DNA of 64,000 bases from Henningerozyma blattae CBS 6284 (Eukaryota; Ascomycota; Saccharomycetes; Saccharomycetales; Saccharomycetaceae): positions 682,001-746,000 of the forward strand of contig NC_020190.1 of NCBI RefSeq assembly GCF_000315915.1, read 5' to 3'. Below the pieces are notes generated by a model. It ran no database searches. It was not told the origin of the DNA and saw only the letters and a program-made list of their open reading frames with translations. A program made the position numbers and the translations under genes. Shown in pieces: positions 52,693 through 61,645 of the stretch (within the stretch, counting starts at the first letter, position 1; each line of letters starts with the position of its first letter).

Positions 52693-52920
52693 CTAATCTA
52701 AATTGGCGTACTTCTTGGTAACTCTATCTTGATACCAAACAAAACAGAAAGGCCAGCCCAAAGAAACAGACAATAGAGTAGCCCAGAAAGCAATGTTAGG
52801 AACTATTCTCTTTACTTCAGTGACAGCCCAAGACTCTTGGGTGTATGATCTAGTAAATGAACGTCTTAATTGCATACGGGCCATAGAGGCAGAAGATCTA
52901 GCAGCGTGTTGGAATAGCAT
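52693..52920 (-). CDS. COX26: Cox26, small subunit associated with cytochrome c oxidase
   Basis: Encodes 75 aa (yeast Cox26 66 aa). Cox26 is a single-span protein bound to complex IV in respiratory supercomplexes. I start at ATG 52920 (MLFQHAARSSASM): this gives an Arg/Ser-rich mitochondrial presequence, whereas the frame extended to 53046 adds a hydrophobic stretch not found in the family. The ESWAVTEVKRIVPNIAFWATLLSVSLGWP segment matches yeast ESWVITEGRRLIPEIFQWSAVLSVCLGWP; one membrane helix and a short charged tail follow. It lies downstream of VBA4 on the same strand, as YDR119W-A follows YDR119W. The gene is small and easily missed. Confidence 0.9.
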   Translation of the reverse strand: MLFQHAARSSASMARMQLRRSFTRSYTQESWAVTEVKRIVPNIAFWATLLSVSLGWPFCFVWYQDRVTKKYANLD

Positions 52921-53351
52921 TTTGTGTATATGTGAGAGAGCGTTGAAGATATATGTCGAGTGTAAAATATATTTGAAGTTGAAATATGATGATATGCAAT
53001 ATATAACAGAACGAAAAAATAGTAACAACCAACACAACAAGAGCAAGAAACAACCCTAGTGATAATAAAACTGACAAAACAATATTGTATTGAAATAGTG
53101 CCTTATATACCTTACAGTAGCCCGTGCACCACAATGCACCACGCCACGCATATAGACAATGGCTCCACGTCAAATAGGCCCCACGCCATTGTGACAGCTT
53201 TTTTACTCTTTGACAGCTCCACCCTTTATGTCCGCCATTGTGTCCTTTATGTCCGCCCATTATGTTATGTCCGCCAGTTCCAGCGGGATCTGGCCCGTTA
53301 CCTGTTCGGGACACCGCGCAGCACATATTCCTGCGTGCTTTTCTGTGTGCC
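52921..53351. other. VBA4-COX26 intergenic region / COX26 promoter
   Basis: About 430 bp. The VBA4-proximal 250 bp is GC-rich and contains three copies of an 11-bp element (separate entry) and several CCACGCC-type words. Open frames across it in both directions are not conserved-looking and are rejected. Confidence 0.5.
53226..53275 (-). repeat. Three copies of GGCGGACATAA in the COX26 promoter
   Basis: On the plus strand TTATGTCCGCC occurs at 53226-53236, 53247-53257 and 53265-53275; read toward COX26 it is GGCGGACATAA three times in the same orientation, start spacing 21 and 18 bp, 305-355 bp upstream of the start. The CGG core suggests a zinc-cluster factor site; no known consensus is matched with confidence. 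Confidence 0.75.
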
Positions 53352-56072
53352 TCACGTGGCCCGAAGGCCTGTGGCCAGCCGTTCCTCACGGATTAATGCT
53401 AAGGAAATAGCCGCTAATAAAGCACATGCAGTACAAAACACAAAGACATCATGGCAAGCTACATCGTAACATGTGATGAGTGTATCTCTTATGAACGTAG
53501 GGGCCTTACGATGGACCCATTCTGTGGAATGAGAAGCTTTCTTGATAATGCGTAACAATTCCTTTCGAGGATGTTCAGGTGAAACATATTCCAACACATC
53601 GGTATGTAATCTCTTGATTAGTGTACGATGGAACACAGAACTACCCAGTGCCACACCCAAGGTGCCACCTGTAGAACGGAATGCATACGAAATCGACGTG
53701 GTAGCAGCTTGATGTTTGTGTGGAACAGCAGCTATCATGGCCAATAGCGCTACCACGATGATAATGCTGGATCCTACACCTGGTAATACGACCAATAGGT
53801 ATTGTACGGTTATGCTCACAGTAAGTGGGATCAAAGTTAGATAGTAGTGGCCCAGTGTGGAGACAAGTGCAAACAGGACCACAAACCAGTAGTATTTGCC
53901 CGTTTGTTTCATGTATACACCTGCTCCCAAGGACCCTAGAGCAGTGCATAAGAAATTAGGGGCCATACGTTTACCGATGCCCGTGGGGGAAATGTCCAAG
54001 ACACTGGCAAAATAGATGGGTAGATAAAAACATATGGTCATGAATCCCATGACACAAAAGAAATTGCCCAGACTGGCACCCAGGACACTACGGTTGCTGA
54101 GGAATCTCAACGGCAAGACAGGGTCACTTGCCACGAATAACTCGGTGAGAACAAATATAATGGCAGACACGCTAGAGAACATTATTAGATAATGGAATTG
54201 GTCACTATCAATATCTAACGAAATGCCGCCCATCATAGTAGTGATTAATAAGAAGGATGTTAACCAAAGTATCATACTAATGGATCCCAGCCAATCCACA
54301 CGCATTAATTTTCTGCCCAATGACACTTCGTAGTTTTTAATTCTTGGAACAACTAAAAATGAACAAATCAATAATGTACTCAATCCACTCACGGGAACTT
54401 GACTCCAAAATACCATTCTCCAACCGTATTGATGATCGACAAATATACCTCCAATGACCCCACCGAACGCGGTACCCAGGCCAAAGAAGAAGTTACAGAT
54501 ACCTTGGTAAACGGCCCTGCTTCTTAGGGGGACTATATCACTCACTGTTATAGTGGTCATCGAGGTAATACCTCCTCCACCAATACCGGCTACGAATCTA
54601 CCCCATACTAGCATATTTAAACTATTACTCATACCACAAATAATACATCCGAAGAAGAAAATCAAATTACTAAAGATTAATAGAGCCTTACGTCCAAAGA
54701 TATCTGATAATTTCCCATACAAAGGTTGAAACACGGCACTTGATAATAGATATGACGTAGCGACCCATGGAACTTTAGGTATTTGATTGAATTCGGACCC
54801 AATATGTGCCATCAAAGTAGACACAACAGTATTATCTAAAGCAGCAAGAAATACACCCAAATACATGGAACACATGATTATATTCATTTTCATATTCGAC
54901 ATTTCCACGGAGGGTTCAATGGGTAAAGTACCATATGATGCAGTAGAGGTAATAAGGGCTTCGCCTTCTTCGCCTTCACGCGCTTCACGCGCTTCTTCTT
55001 CAATCTCTTCTAATTCTCCAGCTACAAACCCTGCAATATCTGTACTTGCATCTTGTATAAATTCATCACGAATAGGCTTTAAAATTTGACTACTATCCAA
55101 ATTATTATTTGTTGTACCAGTAGCCACTGATGCATAATCTTGTGATGTAGATGGATTGTAAATAGTTTCAGTGGTATGATTTAATGAACGGTTACAACTA
55201 CTTCCAGTAATAATAGATATCATCTCTTCATTCCCCAAAGAGAGATTATTGATAGAGGCACCAATTGTTTCATTAATAACAGAAGATTCGTTGGCTTCCA
55301 AAGTCCCATTACCATCTGTAGTACTTATTGAATCTTTTTTAGTAAGAGATTTTAATGGATTTGACTCGGGAATTGCAGTTCCAGATTCGTTTGTCTTTGG
55401 AGTGTCAGTAATAGTGGCTGATTCGGTTGATTTTGAAAAATCAGTAATAACTATATCTGTTGTGTTTGTGGTATCATTAGTGAGAGAATTGGACGCTTCA
55501 ATTACAGATGTTGTAGCATTTGAAGGTGGAAATGTAGCTATATTTACCTTTGGCGTATCACCAAGAACTTGTTGGGTGGCTTTCGCATTTGGCGTGCCTT
55601 CCATAGGCATTGATGGAAGTTGATCTTCAATTATAGATGCAGTAGTATTTACAGGTTGAATTATGATCTTATTTGCCTTTGGAGTGTCATCAGGAACAGG
55701 TTCACTTGCTTTTAAGGTGATATTCGAATCTGGCGTGCTTTCTGTATCTTCAGTGATAGGATTAGATGGGGTTGACTCTTCAATTATAGATGTTGCAGTA
55801 TTTGAAAGTTGAATTGCAGGCTCAGTTGTCTTTGAAGGTTTATCATTGAAAACTTTTACAGTTTCAACTTTGTCAGATTTCACCCAGTCTGTTTCATCTT
55901 GACGATTTTCATGAACTTCTGGTACGTCTTGTTGCTCTATCTTATTATTTTCAGTTAACAACTCATTCGACAGAGATTTATCAGGGGTAGTCTCTTGAAC
56001 TGGTCCCTTGCTTTTCTGTTGCTTTCTCTTTTTAGATCTAACTTTCTTACGTTGCTTTTGTTTTTTGGACAT
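53352..56072 (-). CDS. VBA4: MFS transporter Vba4 (DHA2/vacuolar basic amino acid transporter family)
   Basis: Encodes 906 aa (yeast Vba4 768). The MFS core starts near residue 395 and has about 14 spans. LDNTVVSTL (residues 412-420) is the DHA2 motif D1, GKLSDIFGRK (453-462) is motif A, and GLGTAFGGVIGGIF matches the drug-transporter motif C pattern. Yeast Vba4 is vacuolar and proposed to move basic amino acids or drugs; substrate unproven. The 390-residue N-terminal cytosolic tail begins very basic (MSKKQKQRKKVRSKKRKQQK, like yeast) and then holds three imperfect repeats of about 48 residues, and an acidic E/A/R coiled segment (352-372). GC content is higher than in neighbours. It precedes COX26 as in YDR119W. 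Confidence 0.92.
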   Translation of the reverse strand: MSKKQKQRKKVRSKKRKQQKSKGPVQETTPDKSLSNELLTENNKIEQQDVPEVHENRQDETDWVKSDKVETVKVFNDKPSKTTEPAIQLSNTATSIIEESTPSNPITEDTESTPDSNITLKASEPVPDDTPKANKIIIQPVNTTASIIEDQLPSMPMEGTPNAKATQQVLGDTPKVNIATFPPSNATTSVIEASNSLTNDTTNTTDIVITDFSKSTESATITDTPKTNESGTAIPESNPLKSLTKKDSISTTDGNGTLEANESSVINETIGASINNLSLGNEEMISIITGSSCNRSLNHTTETIYNPSTSQDYASVATGTTNNNLDSSQILKPIRDEFIQDASTDIAGFVAGELEEIEEEAREAREGEEGEALITSTASYGTLPIEPSVEMSNMKMNIIMCSMYLGVFLAALDNTVVSTLMAHIGSEFNQIPKVPWVATSYLLSSAVFQPLYGKLSDIFGRKALLIFSNLIFFFGCIICGMSNSLNMLVWGRFVAGIGGGGITSMTTITVSDIVPLRSRAVYQGICNFFFGLGTAFGGVIGGIFVDHQYGWRMVFWSQVPVSGLSTLLICSFLVVPRIKNYEVSLGRKLMRVDWLGSISMILWLTSFLLITTMMGGISLDIDSDQFHYLIMFSSVSAIIFVLTELFVASDPVLPLRFLSNRSVLGASLGNFFCVMGFMTICFYLPIYFASVLDISPTGIGKRMAPNFLCTALGSLGAGVYMKQTGKYYWFVVLFALVSTLGHYYLTLIPLTVSITVQYLLVVLPGVGSSIIIVVALLAMIAAVPHKHQAATTSISYAFRSTGGTLGVALGSSVFHRTLIKRLHTDVLEYVSPEHPRKELLRIIKKASHSTEWVHRKAPTFIRDTLITCYDVACHDVFVFCTACALLAAISLALIREERLATGLRAT

Positions 56073-56516
56073 TTTTTTTTCTTTTTAATCCTGAATTATA
56101 TTTTTTTTTCTCTCAAAACTAGATCGTAATTTCGTCTACCTTTTCTCTTTTTGTTTTGTTTTGTTTTGTTTTTCCTTCAATTCAATTCACAAAACTTTTG
56201 CTTTGCTTTTATAATAATTGAAGATCAATTTTTTTCTAAAACCACTTCGTTTTTCAAATGCCTATTATGGAACAAAGAATGCTTATTAATAATAAAAGGA
56301 AAAGTTACATATATAAGTAATATATAAAAGTTTATAAAAGTTTTTGATCAAGAATATGCAAGTTTTGAAAATTATATTTTTCTTTATTTTTTTTTATATC
56401 AAAATATAATTTCTGATGAATATGGGATGGGTTATTTATTTTTTTTTTTTTTAGGTAATTTTACTTTTTAGTAAAACAAATCAATATCTAATAATCGTCA
56501 TCATCTTCGGTTGGAA
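56073..56516. other. VBA4 promoter / sulfate permease 3' region
   Basis: About 440 bp, T/A-rich, with a (TTTTG)n run at about 56150-56175 and a 14-nt T-run near 56440. The last part (56488-56516) is the unshifted 3' end of the permease (see that entry). Confidence 0.5.
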
Positions 56517-59210
56517 TTACCCATCTATCAAAATCCGGAATACGCATATGAAAAAAGGTACATTCTCACCTAAGGCTAATTCACCGTTATATTCTAAATC
56601 TGAAATAACTTCAACCGTTGAAGAGTCATTAACTTTGGGGAAAAATTCTTTATTAATTTTACCAAACCCAATTTCAATTAAATTCCTACGTACCCATGGC
56701 GAAATTATTCCACAGAAATGCCATTCTACTAAACTACAAGTGTATGCATTAACTTCATGACGTAAGTCAATTAAAGCTTGTAAAGCTGTAGAATCGATTT
56801 GTGCAACTTGTGAAAAATCTAAACATAAAATCCTTAAAGTAGGTCTCTTGTCTGCCATTCTCTTCTTACGTGCAATCTCTGGATCTGCATGTTCCCAGAA
56901 TTTCAATTTTGGTTTTTCCCATGGACCTGGATTATTCCAAGGTTTAACATATAACGCATCACTTAAAACGTCTATTTCACCTGGTTTTGTATTATCTTTA
57001 ATATAATCAATGATATTATCATAATTTCTCGAACAATTAATGTAAGTTAATGAATCTGAAAATCTATAAACAACGACACCTGGTGGTGGTGGATGTATTT
57101 TGACATGTGGATTCAATTCACGAGTGAATCTATGGGAATATGGTATCCAAATAATTTCAGTTGGTGTATCATGTTCCAATTCATGGTCATAAACTAATTG
57201 TCTTGTGAGACGTTTATTTATTATATTGTCTTGGTTCTCGTCAACAGATGATTGATCTAATTGTTCCAAGTCTTGTGAATTATCTAGATTTCCAGTTCCC
57301 TCTACTATTGTGGAATTTTCAGAAGTTTCTTGTCTGAATATGTATTCATTATTTTTAGTTGGATCTTCTCCTTTAATAACATAATGCTGGCTTGTCTCTT
57401 CATCGACATTGTAAATTTGAGTTTTATTTTGATCATCTTTCTTTGTACTTGGTTGAATTGATATTACTTCATTTGTAGAGTACGTGGAAGATTCAGGTTC
57501 AGGTTCATTTGTAGAGCACGTGGAAGATTTAGGTTCAGGTTCATTTGATGAACTTGTACTAATACTGGTGGATTTATTGTTCTGGTTCTTATATTCACTT
57601 GTTCCATCATCATCATAGGGGGCATTGTAATGTAAGCTATTAATGAATTTATTGTAATATTTCTTGGTCAATTGTTTTTTGTTTAACTTAATATTTTCTT
57701 TATCATTACCACTTTCATAATCCATTGGTTCAATCATGGTAATCGAACTACGAGAGATTTCACGTACACGAACGTACCCCAAGAAAGCACCGTAGGGGAA
57801 TGCAATACGAATCATCAATAAGAAACATGCCCAACAGACAGCAAAATAAACACCTATTTCAATTTCACTAAAGACAGTGATAAAGATAGTCACTAGAAAT
57901 CCAAGACAATCTAAGGGACCCATCTTGTATAATCTAATTGTGACTTTATAGGAACTAATTAACCCACTAACCGCATGAATAATGACTGCAGATAAAGTCG
58001 CTTTGGGAATCCAAGCTAAAGCTGATGTTAATGAAGTAATTGCAACAACAACACATAACCCACTAAAGATACTACCAAGTGGAGTACGAACTTCACATCT
58101 TGCCTTTAAAGCTGTTCTACTAAAGGAACCTGTAACAGGGTAAGCACCTAAACAACATGCACCCATGACATTACTAACCCCAATAGCAGTTAATTCTTGA
58201 TCAGCAGAGACTCTATAATTATTGACACGAGCAAAAGATTTAGCAATCGAAACATGTTCCAATACTAATACGATAACCGAAGCTGGGATTTCTGACCAAA
58301 TATCTGAGACCAAATCCGAAGGAATGCTTTTCAATCTGTTATCACTAGCAGCAGCAAACCCCTTTGGAATCTTACCCAAGACTTTCAAACTTGGGTTCTT
58401 GGCACCATATGCAGCAGCAGAACAAATGATGATTACAATGGTGACTCTTAAACTTAATAGATAAAAGACAATTCTCTTGGGCCAAGGTTTCAAATTACCG
58501 CGTCTTAAAGCATAATCACAACCATATTTCCAAACAAAAAGACAAAACAAGGGGATCAGACCCATGACGGCGTTGATATTTGTCTTGGGTAATTTTTTCA
58601 ATGTATCAACAACAACTTTATAAGTGTCTTGTCTTGTATTGACATCTTTGGAATACCCCATTAACCCTGGGATTTGACCCCAAAGAATGTTAAATGCAGA
58701 ACCAGAAGTGAACCCAAACACAGCAGTCACTGGGATTAAATCGATGAAAAACCCAAGTCTTAAGACACCGATACCCATGGTGATGGCACCACAAATGACA
58801 GCAATAGTCGAAGCAATAATATGAGCGGGTATATCAGGATGTTTTTGATGAACATGAGCAATAGCCTTTGCCGTTTGTAATGACATGATAGCCACAGGAC
58901 CAATACAGATATCTTTAGAAGTGGCAAAGACAGTATAGATGAAACAACCCATAATACTTGAATACAGCCCGTATTGAGGATCTAGGGTAGCGATTTGTGC
59001 ATAAGACATTGATTGTGGAACCAAGACACAACCGACAGTGATCCCTGCGATAACATCAGAGATGAACCATTGCAAATTATAATGCGCAATCCATTTTGTT
59101 ATGGGCAGTAAAGATAGAAGGTAAGTTTTAATAGATTGCCATGTGAAGGCTCTTGGTACACGATGATTGAACGTTTCGATTAACGTCACTTGTTTTTCCC
59201 TATAAACCAT
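56517..59210 (-). CDS. High-affinity sulfate permease (SUL1/SUL2 type), 3'-end frameshift
   Basis: As read, 897 aa from ATG 59210 (MVYREKQVTLIETFNH). SulP-family plasma-membrane proton/sulfate symporter: about 12-14 spans over residues 60-480 with the SulP signature VGCVLVPQSMSYAQIATLDPQYGLYSS, then a long acidic linker with a 12-residue tandem repeat (NEPEPKSSTCST / NEPEPESSTYST) and a C-terminal STAS domain (CLDFSQVAQIDSTALQALIDL). The frame ends early: after NVPFF it goes to ICVFRILIDG and stop. A T6 run at about 56553-56558 sits at that point; one more T would give VPFF followed by HMRIPDFDRW and an acidic end stopping at 56488, the expected family C-terminus (PFFH..IPDF..W). Either a real recent mutation or a homopolymer error. 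Paralogue choice: gene order toward ALT fits SUL2 (YLR092W). Confidence 0.9.
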   Translation of the reverse strand: MVYREKQVTLIETFNHRVPRAFTWQSIKTYLLSLLPITKWIAHYNLQWFISDVIAGITVGCVLVPQSMSYAQIATLDPQYGLYSSIMGCFIYTVFATSKDICIGPVAIMSLQTAKAIAHVHQKHPDIPAHIIASTIAVICGAITMGIGVLRLGFFIDLIPVTAVFGFTSGSAFNILWGQIPGLMGYSKDVNTRQDTYKVVVDTLKKLPKTNINAVMGLIPLFCLFVWKYGCDYALRRGNLKPWPKRIVFYLLSLRVTIVIIICSAAAYGAKNPSLKVLGKIPKGFAAASDNRLKSIPSDLVSDIWSEIPASVIVLVLEHVSIAKSFARVNNYRVSADQELTAIGVSNVMGACCLGAYPVTGSFSRTALKARCEVRTPLGSIFSGLCVVVAITSLTSALAWIPKATLSAVIIHAVSGLISSYKVTIRLYKMGPLDCLGFLVTIFITVFSEIEIGVYFAVCWACFLLMIRIAFPYGAFLGYVRVREISRSSITMIEPMDYESGNDKENIKLNKKQLTKKYYNKFINSLHYNAPYDDDGTSEYKNQNNKSTSISTSSSNEPEPKSSTCSTNEPEPESSTYSTNEVISIQPSTKKDDQNKTQIYNVDEETSQHYVIKGEDPTKNNEYIFRQETSENSTIVEGTGNLDNSQDLEQLDQSSVDENQDNIINKRLTRQLVYDHELEHDTPTEIIWIPYSHRFTRELNPHVKIHPPPPGVVVYRFSDSLTYINCSRNYDNIIDYIKDNTKPGEIDVLSDALYVKPWNNPGPWEKPKLKFWEHADPEIARKKRMADKRPTLRILCLDFSQVAQIDSTALQALIDLRHEVNAYTCSLVEWHFCGIISPWVRRNLIEIGFGKINKEFFPKVNDSSTVEVISDLEYNGELALGENVPFFICVFRILIDG
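57472..57548 (-). repeat. 36-bp coding tandem repeat in the permease linker
   Basis: Two near-identical 36-bp units encode the NEPEP(K/E)SST(C/Y)ST repeats in the linker between the membrane domain and STAS domain; the units differ at about three bases, suggesting a recent duplication. Confidence 0.8.
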
Positions 59211-59225
59211 CGGCACTTGTGTTTG

Positions 59226-59228
<3 letters not shown>

Positions 59229-59276
<48 letters not shown>
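59229..59276 (+). repeat. (GT)24 microsatellite at the permease start
   Basis: Forty-eight bp of perfect GT; on the coding strand (AC)24, ending only 18 bp before the permease ATG. It must lie in or next to the mRNA leader. Alternating purine-pyrimidine DNA of this length can adopt Z-form and is highly length-variable. Confidence 0.95.
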
Positions 59277-59278
<2 letters not shown>

Positions 59279-60136
59279 TATTAAGTTAAGAGTTGTGTGT
59301 GTATAGTAGAGTTGGGTATGGGATAGGTACAGTAAAGATAGATCTTTAATTGTTGCAAGAGACGTGGATTAACCTTAGAACAAGCAATACAAGCATAGTC
59401 ATACTGATAGCAGACACACGTTTATATATATATAAGAGGGAAATAAATAAATGGAAGAAGAAAGAGAGAGTAAGATATCAGAAACTGGAATATCAACAAA
59501 TTTTGATTAGTAATTTGATAATCAACACTGAAATGGGAGTTTTACAGGATATAAGGGTGTATAAAATTGTGGAGTCTTTTTTTTCTTAAAATTGACAAAT
59601 TCAATACATTACAAAATTCCAAGAAATGAGATATTGGTGATAATTCCTCCAAGACTGCATAACCATAACCAAATTCATATTCACATCCATGGTTGCTATA
59701 TAATTTGTGGCGCATAATCCCGGAGTGGTGCTCGTGTTTCCTCGTATTTCCTCGTGTTCGCAGGAATCAGGTCACGGGATTGCGGCAAGGGCGCCACACT
59801 CTTGACGCCAGGCACCGAAACGCCATCACATGAACTTACACAGTGGTCCTCTTGAAACGCCTGAAATATTCTGTAAGAGGCCATTCAAAACATTAGTGTA
59901 AGCTTTAACTGCAGCAGATTTCCCGCCAGGTTTTCATTGTCCAGTGGTCTAGGGCCTCCAAGGAACCGCAAATTTGTTAGTCAGCTTGAGTCTACCATTC
60001 ACTATATCGGCACCTAGCATCTCTTTCAGGGCAAATATGCGGTAAGAAAGCCACTAGATGATTGGTAAATGTTTGCCTATACGAGTATCTCCTTGTATCT
60101 CCTTGATTATTTTGTTTTTGCACATGCTCTGCTCAG

Positions 60137-60321
60137 CTGTGGCATAATGACCTCACTACGTGGAAACCACATTACTGGCATGATGTAATTCAATGCTTGT
60201 TGTCACGTGTATAACAAAAATAGCCAAAAATAGCCAAAACACAAAACTCCAGCTTGACGCTATATCACGTGACACATTTACCGTCACGTGCTCTGCTTTC
60301 TGTCGCCATTCCTGTCACGTG
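60137..60321. promoter_or_regulatory. Cbf1/Met31-32-like sulfur-control cluster
   Basis: CTGTGGC (Met31/Met32 core) at 60137-60143 and four TCACGTG Cbf1-type boxes with CACGTG at 60204-60209, 60266-60271, 60285-60290 and 60316-60321. Both motif types mark S. cerevisiae sulfur-metabolism promoters, where Met4 is recruited by Cbf1 and Met31/32. The nearest sulfur gene is the sulfate permease, about 930-1110 bp away; ALT is about 1.3 kb away. Motifs are observed; the target is inferred. Confidence 0.6.
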
Positions 60322-61645
60322 CACATTCGCCAATTTTCTGTTGTCCGGACCGGAAAACAATCAGCGCCTGGACGGAGTCTATTCACCGCCCACAGAGAAC
60401 AGCCCGTAGCAAGCCATCAAGGCATTTGTCTCCAAGCAAATACTGATAAGAAATTTGCGAACCAAGCTAACCAAGGTATAAATACCAAGCTATTTCCATC
60501 TTTCCAAGACTTTCGTATCTAAGGGTACGTTTCGCTGCTGTATATTGTAATGTTAGATGTCCTTAGCCAATGACAAGCTTTTTTTCTCTTTTTTATTATA
60601 TTACCGCAATTTTTTCTAATGCAAGTTTTTTCCATCTTAACATGAGACGTGGCAATTGCCAACCCTAGGGCTTAGCTGGGCTTAGCTGGCTTAGCTGGCT
60701 TGGACAATAGCATGTGACCTGACGCGGTGCACCGGTCGGCTAGTTTTTTTTTTTTGTTTTTGCCACTGTAATCATTGTTTTTTTTTGTAATAATTGTTTT
60801 GCACTGCTTTTGCACTGCTTTTACATGGTTTTTACACGGTTTTTACAATACAAGCAAGTATCTTGCCTGAACAGGCGTTTAGCTGGCCAATAGTTGTACG
60901 AGTTTGTGTGGGAAAGAGATGGGCAAGAGGAAAATTTGTAGGCTTTGAAGTAAGATGGGAAAAAATATAGTTTTTAGTATATGGCTATTTTTTTTCGCAG
61001 GCGAAAACGTTGGCGGCGGCCACGGAAGATGTTGGGGTATAATAGTAGCATATCTTGTCAAGTTTCTCTATATAAATACTCTTGTGGGTCTTGATGAATC
61101 ACAGTATAATAATTTAAGTATTTAGATAGAAAATAAATCTAGAAAAAGAAAGCTTAACGCATACACACACACACACACGGTTAGTATATATATAGTGCAA
61201 CTACTCAGTTACTATAAACTCTGCCAGTCATTCATTACAACCCCACACGAATTAGGAAGTCTCAAGTTTCCTTTGTCTACCCTTTTATTCCCTATCACGC
61301 CTTTAAATTATTAAGGTTCTATTGTCCATATTACGTCATTTCGCCTTCGAACTGACAAAAACCACACATAGGTTCATTTGCCTCCTTTATTTGAAAATAA
61401 TCTCTTAGGGCATTTTATTTCATTGTTCTTTTTATTTTCTACTTTTTTTGCCTGCCACGTTTCAACCAATAAGAATTTATTGAAATTTGCAAAACTGTAT
61501 TAAATTCTTAAAACTGTTCATATCACATCGCTTATTTCTTATAAATATATCTTCTCTCTTATCTGCATTATTTTATTATTAATACTATCACTATTATTAT
61601 TATTTCTTAATATCATCGCATTTCATCGCTCTCACACATCTCAAA

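Larger units (their letters stand above)
59211..61645. other. Long divergent intergenic region, sulfate permease / ALT
   Basis: About 2.4 kb, the longest gene-free stretch. From the left: (GT)24, AT-rich DNA to 59690, then a GC-richer part (59700-60530) with four CACGTG boxes and a Met31/32 core, short imperfect repeats (60669-60704, copies of GGCTTAGCT; 60801-60845, GCACTGCTTTT-type), and the AT-rich ALT promoter with a (CA)7 at about 61162-61179. In S. cerevisiae XDJ1 and GEP5 (YLR090W, YLR091W) lie between ALT1 and SUL2; no remnant frame of either is recognisable, so the span may be what is left after their loss. Confidence 0.5.

Noticed and set aside
52921..53046. 42-codon N-terminal extension of COX26
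   Set aside because: The added residues are a hydrophobic stretch unlike the family; the internal ATG at 52920 gives the expected presequence and length.
52898..53469. Overlapping 136-163 codon frames in both directions between COX26 and VBA4
   Set aside because: They overlap both genes and the repeat-bearing promoter, and the products lack any family features.
60260..60400. Point-centromere candidate from the CDEI-like TCACGTGA at 60265
   Set aside because: No 80-90 bp pure AT CDEII-like spacer followed by a CDEIII (TTTCCGAA-type) was found; the gene context is not centromeric in relatives.
60193..60522. 109-codon ATG frame over the E-box cluster
   Set aside because: Spans regulatory motifs, has unbiased codon use and no recognisable product; the expected lost genes XDJ1 and GEP5 do not match it.
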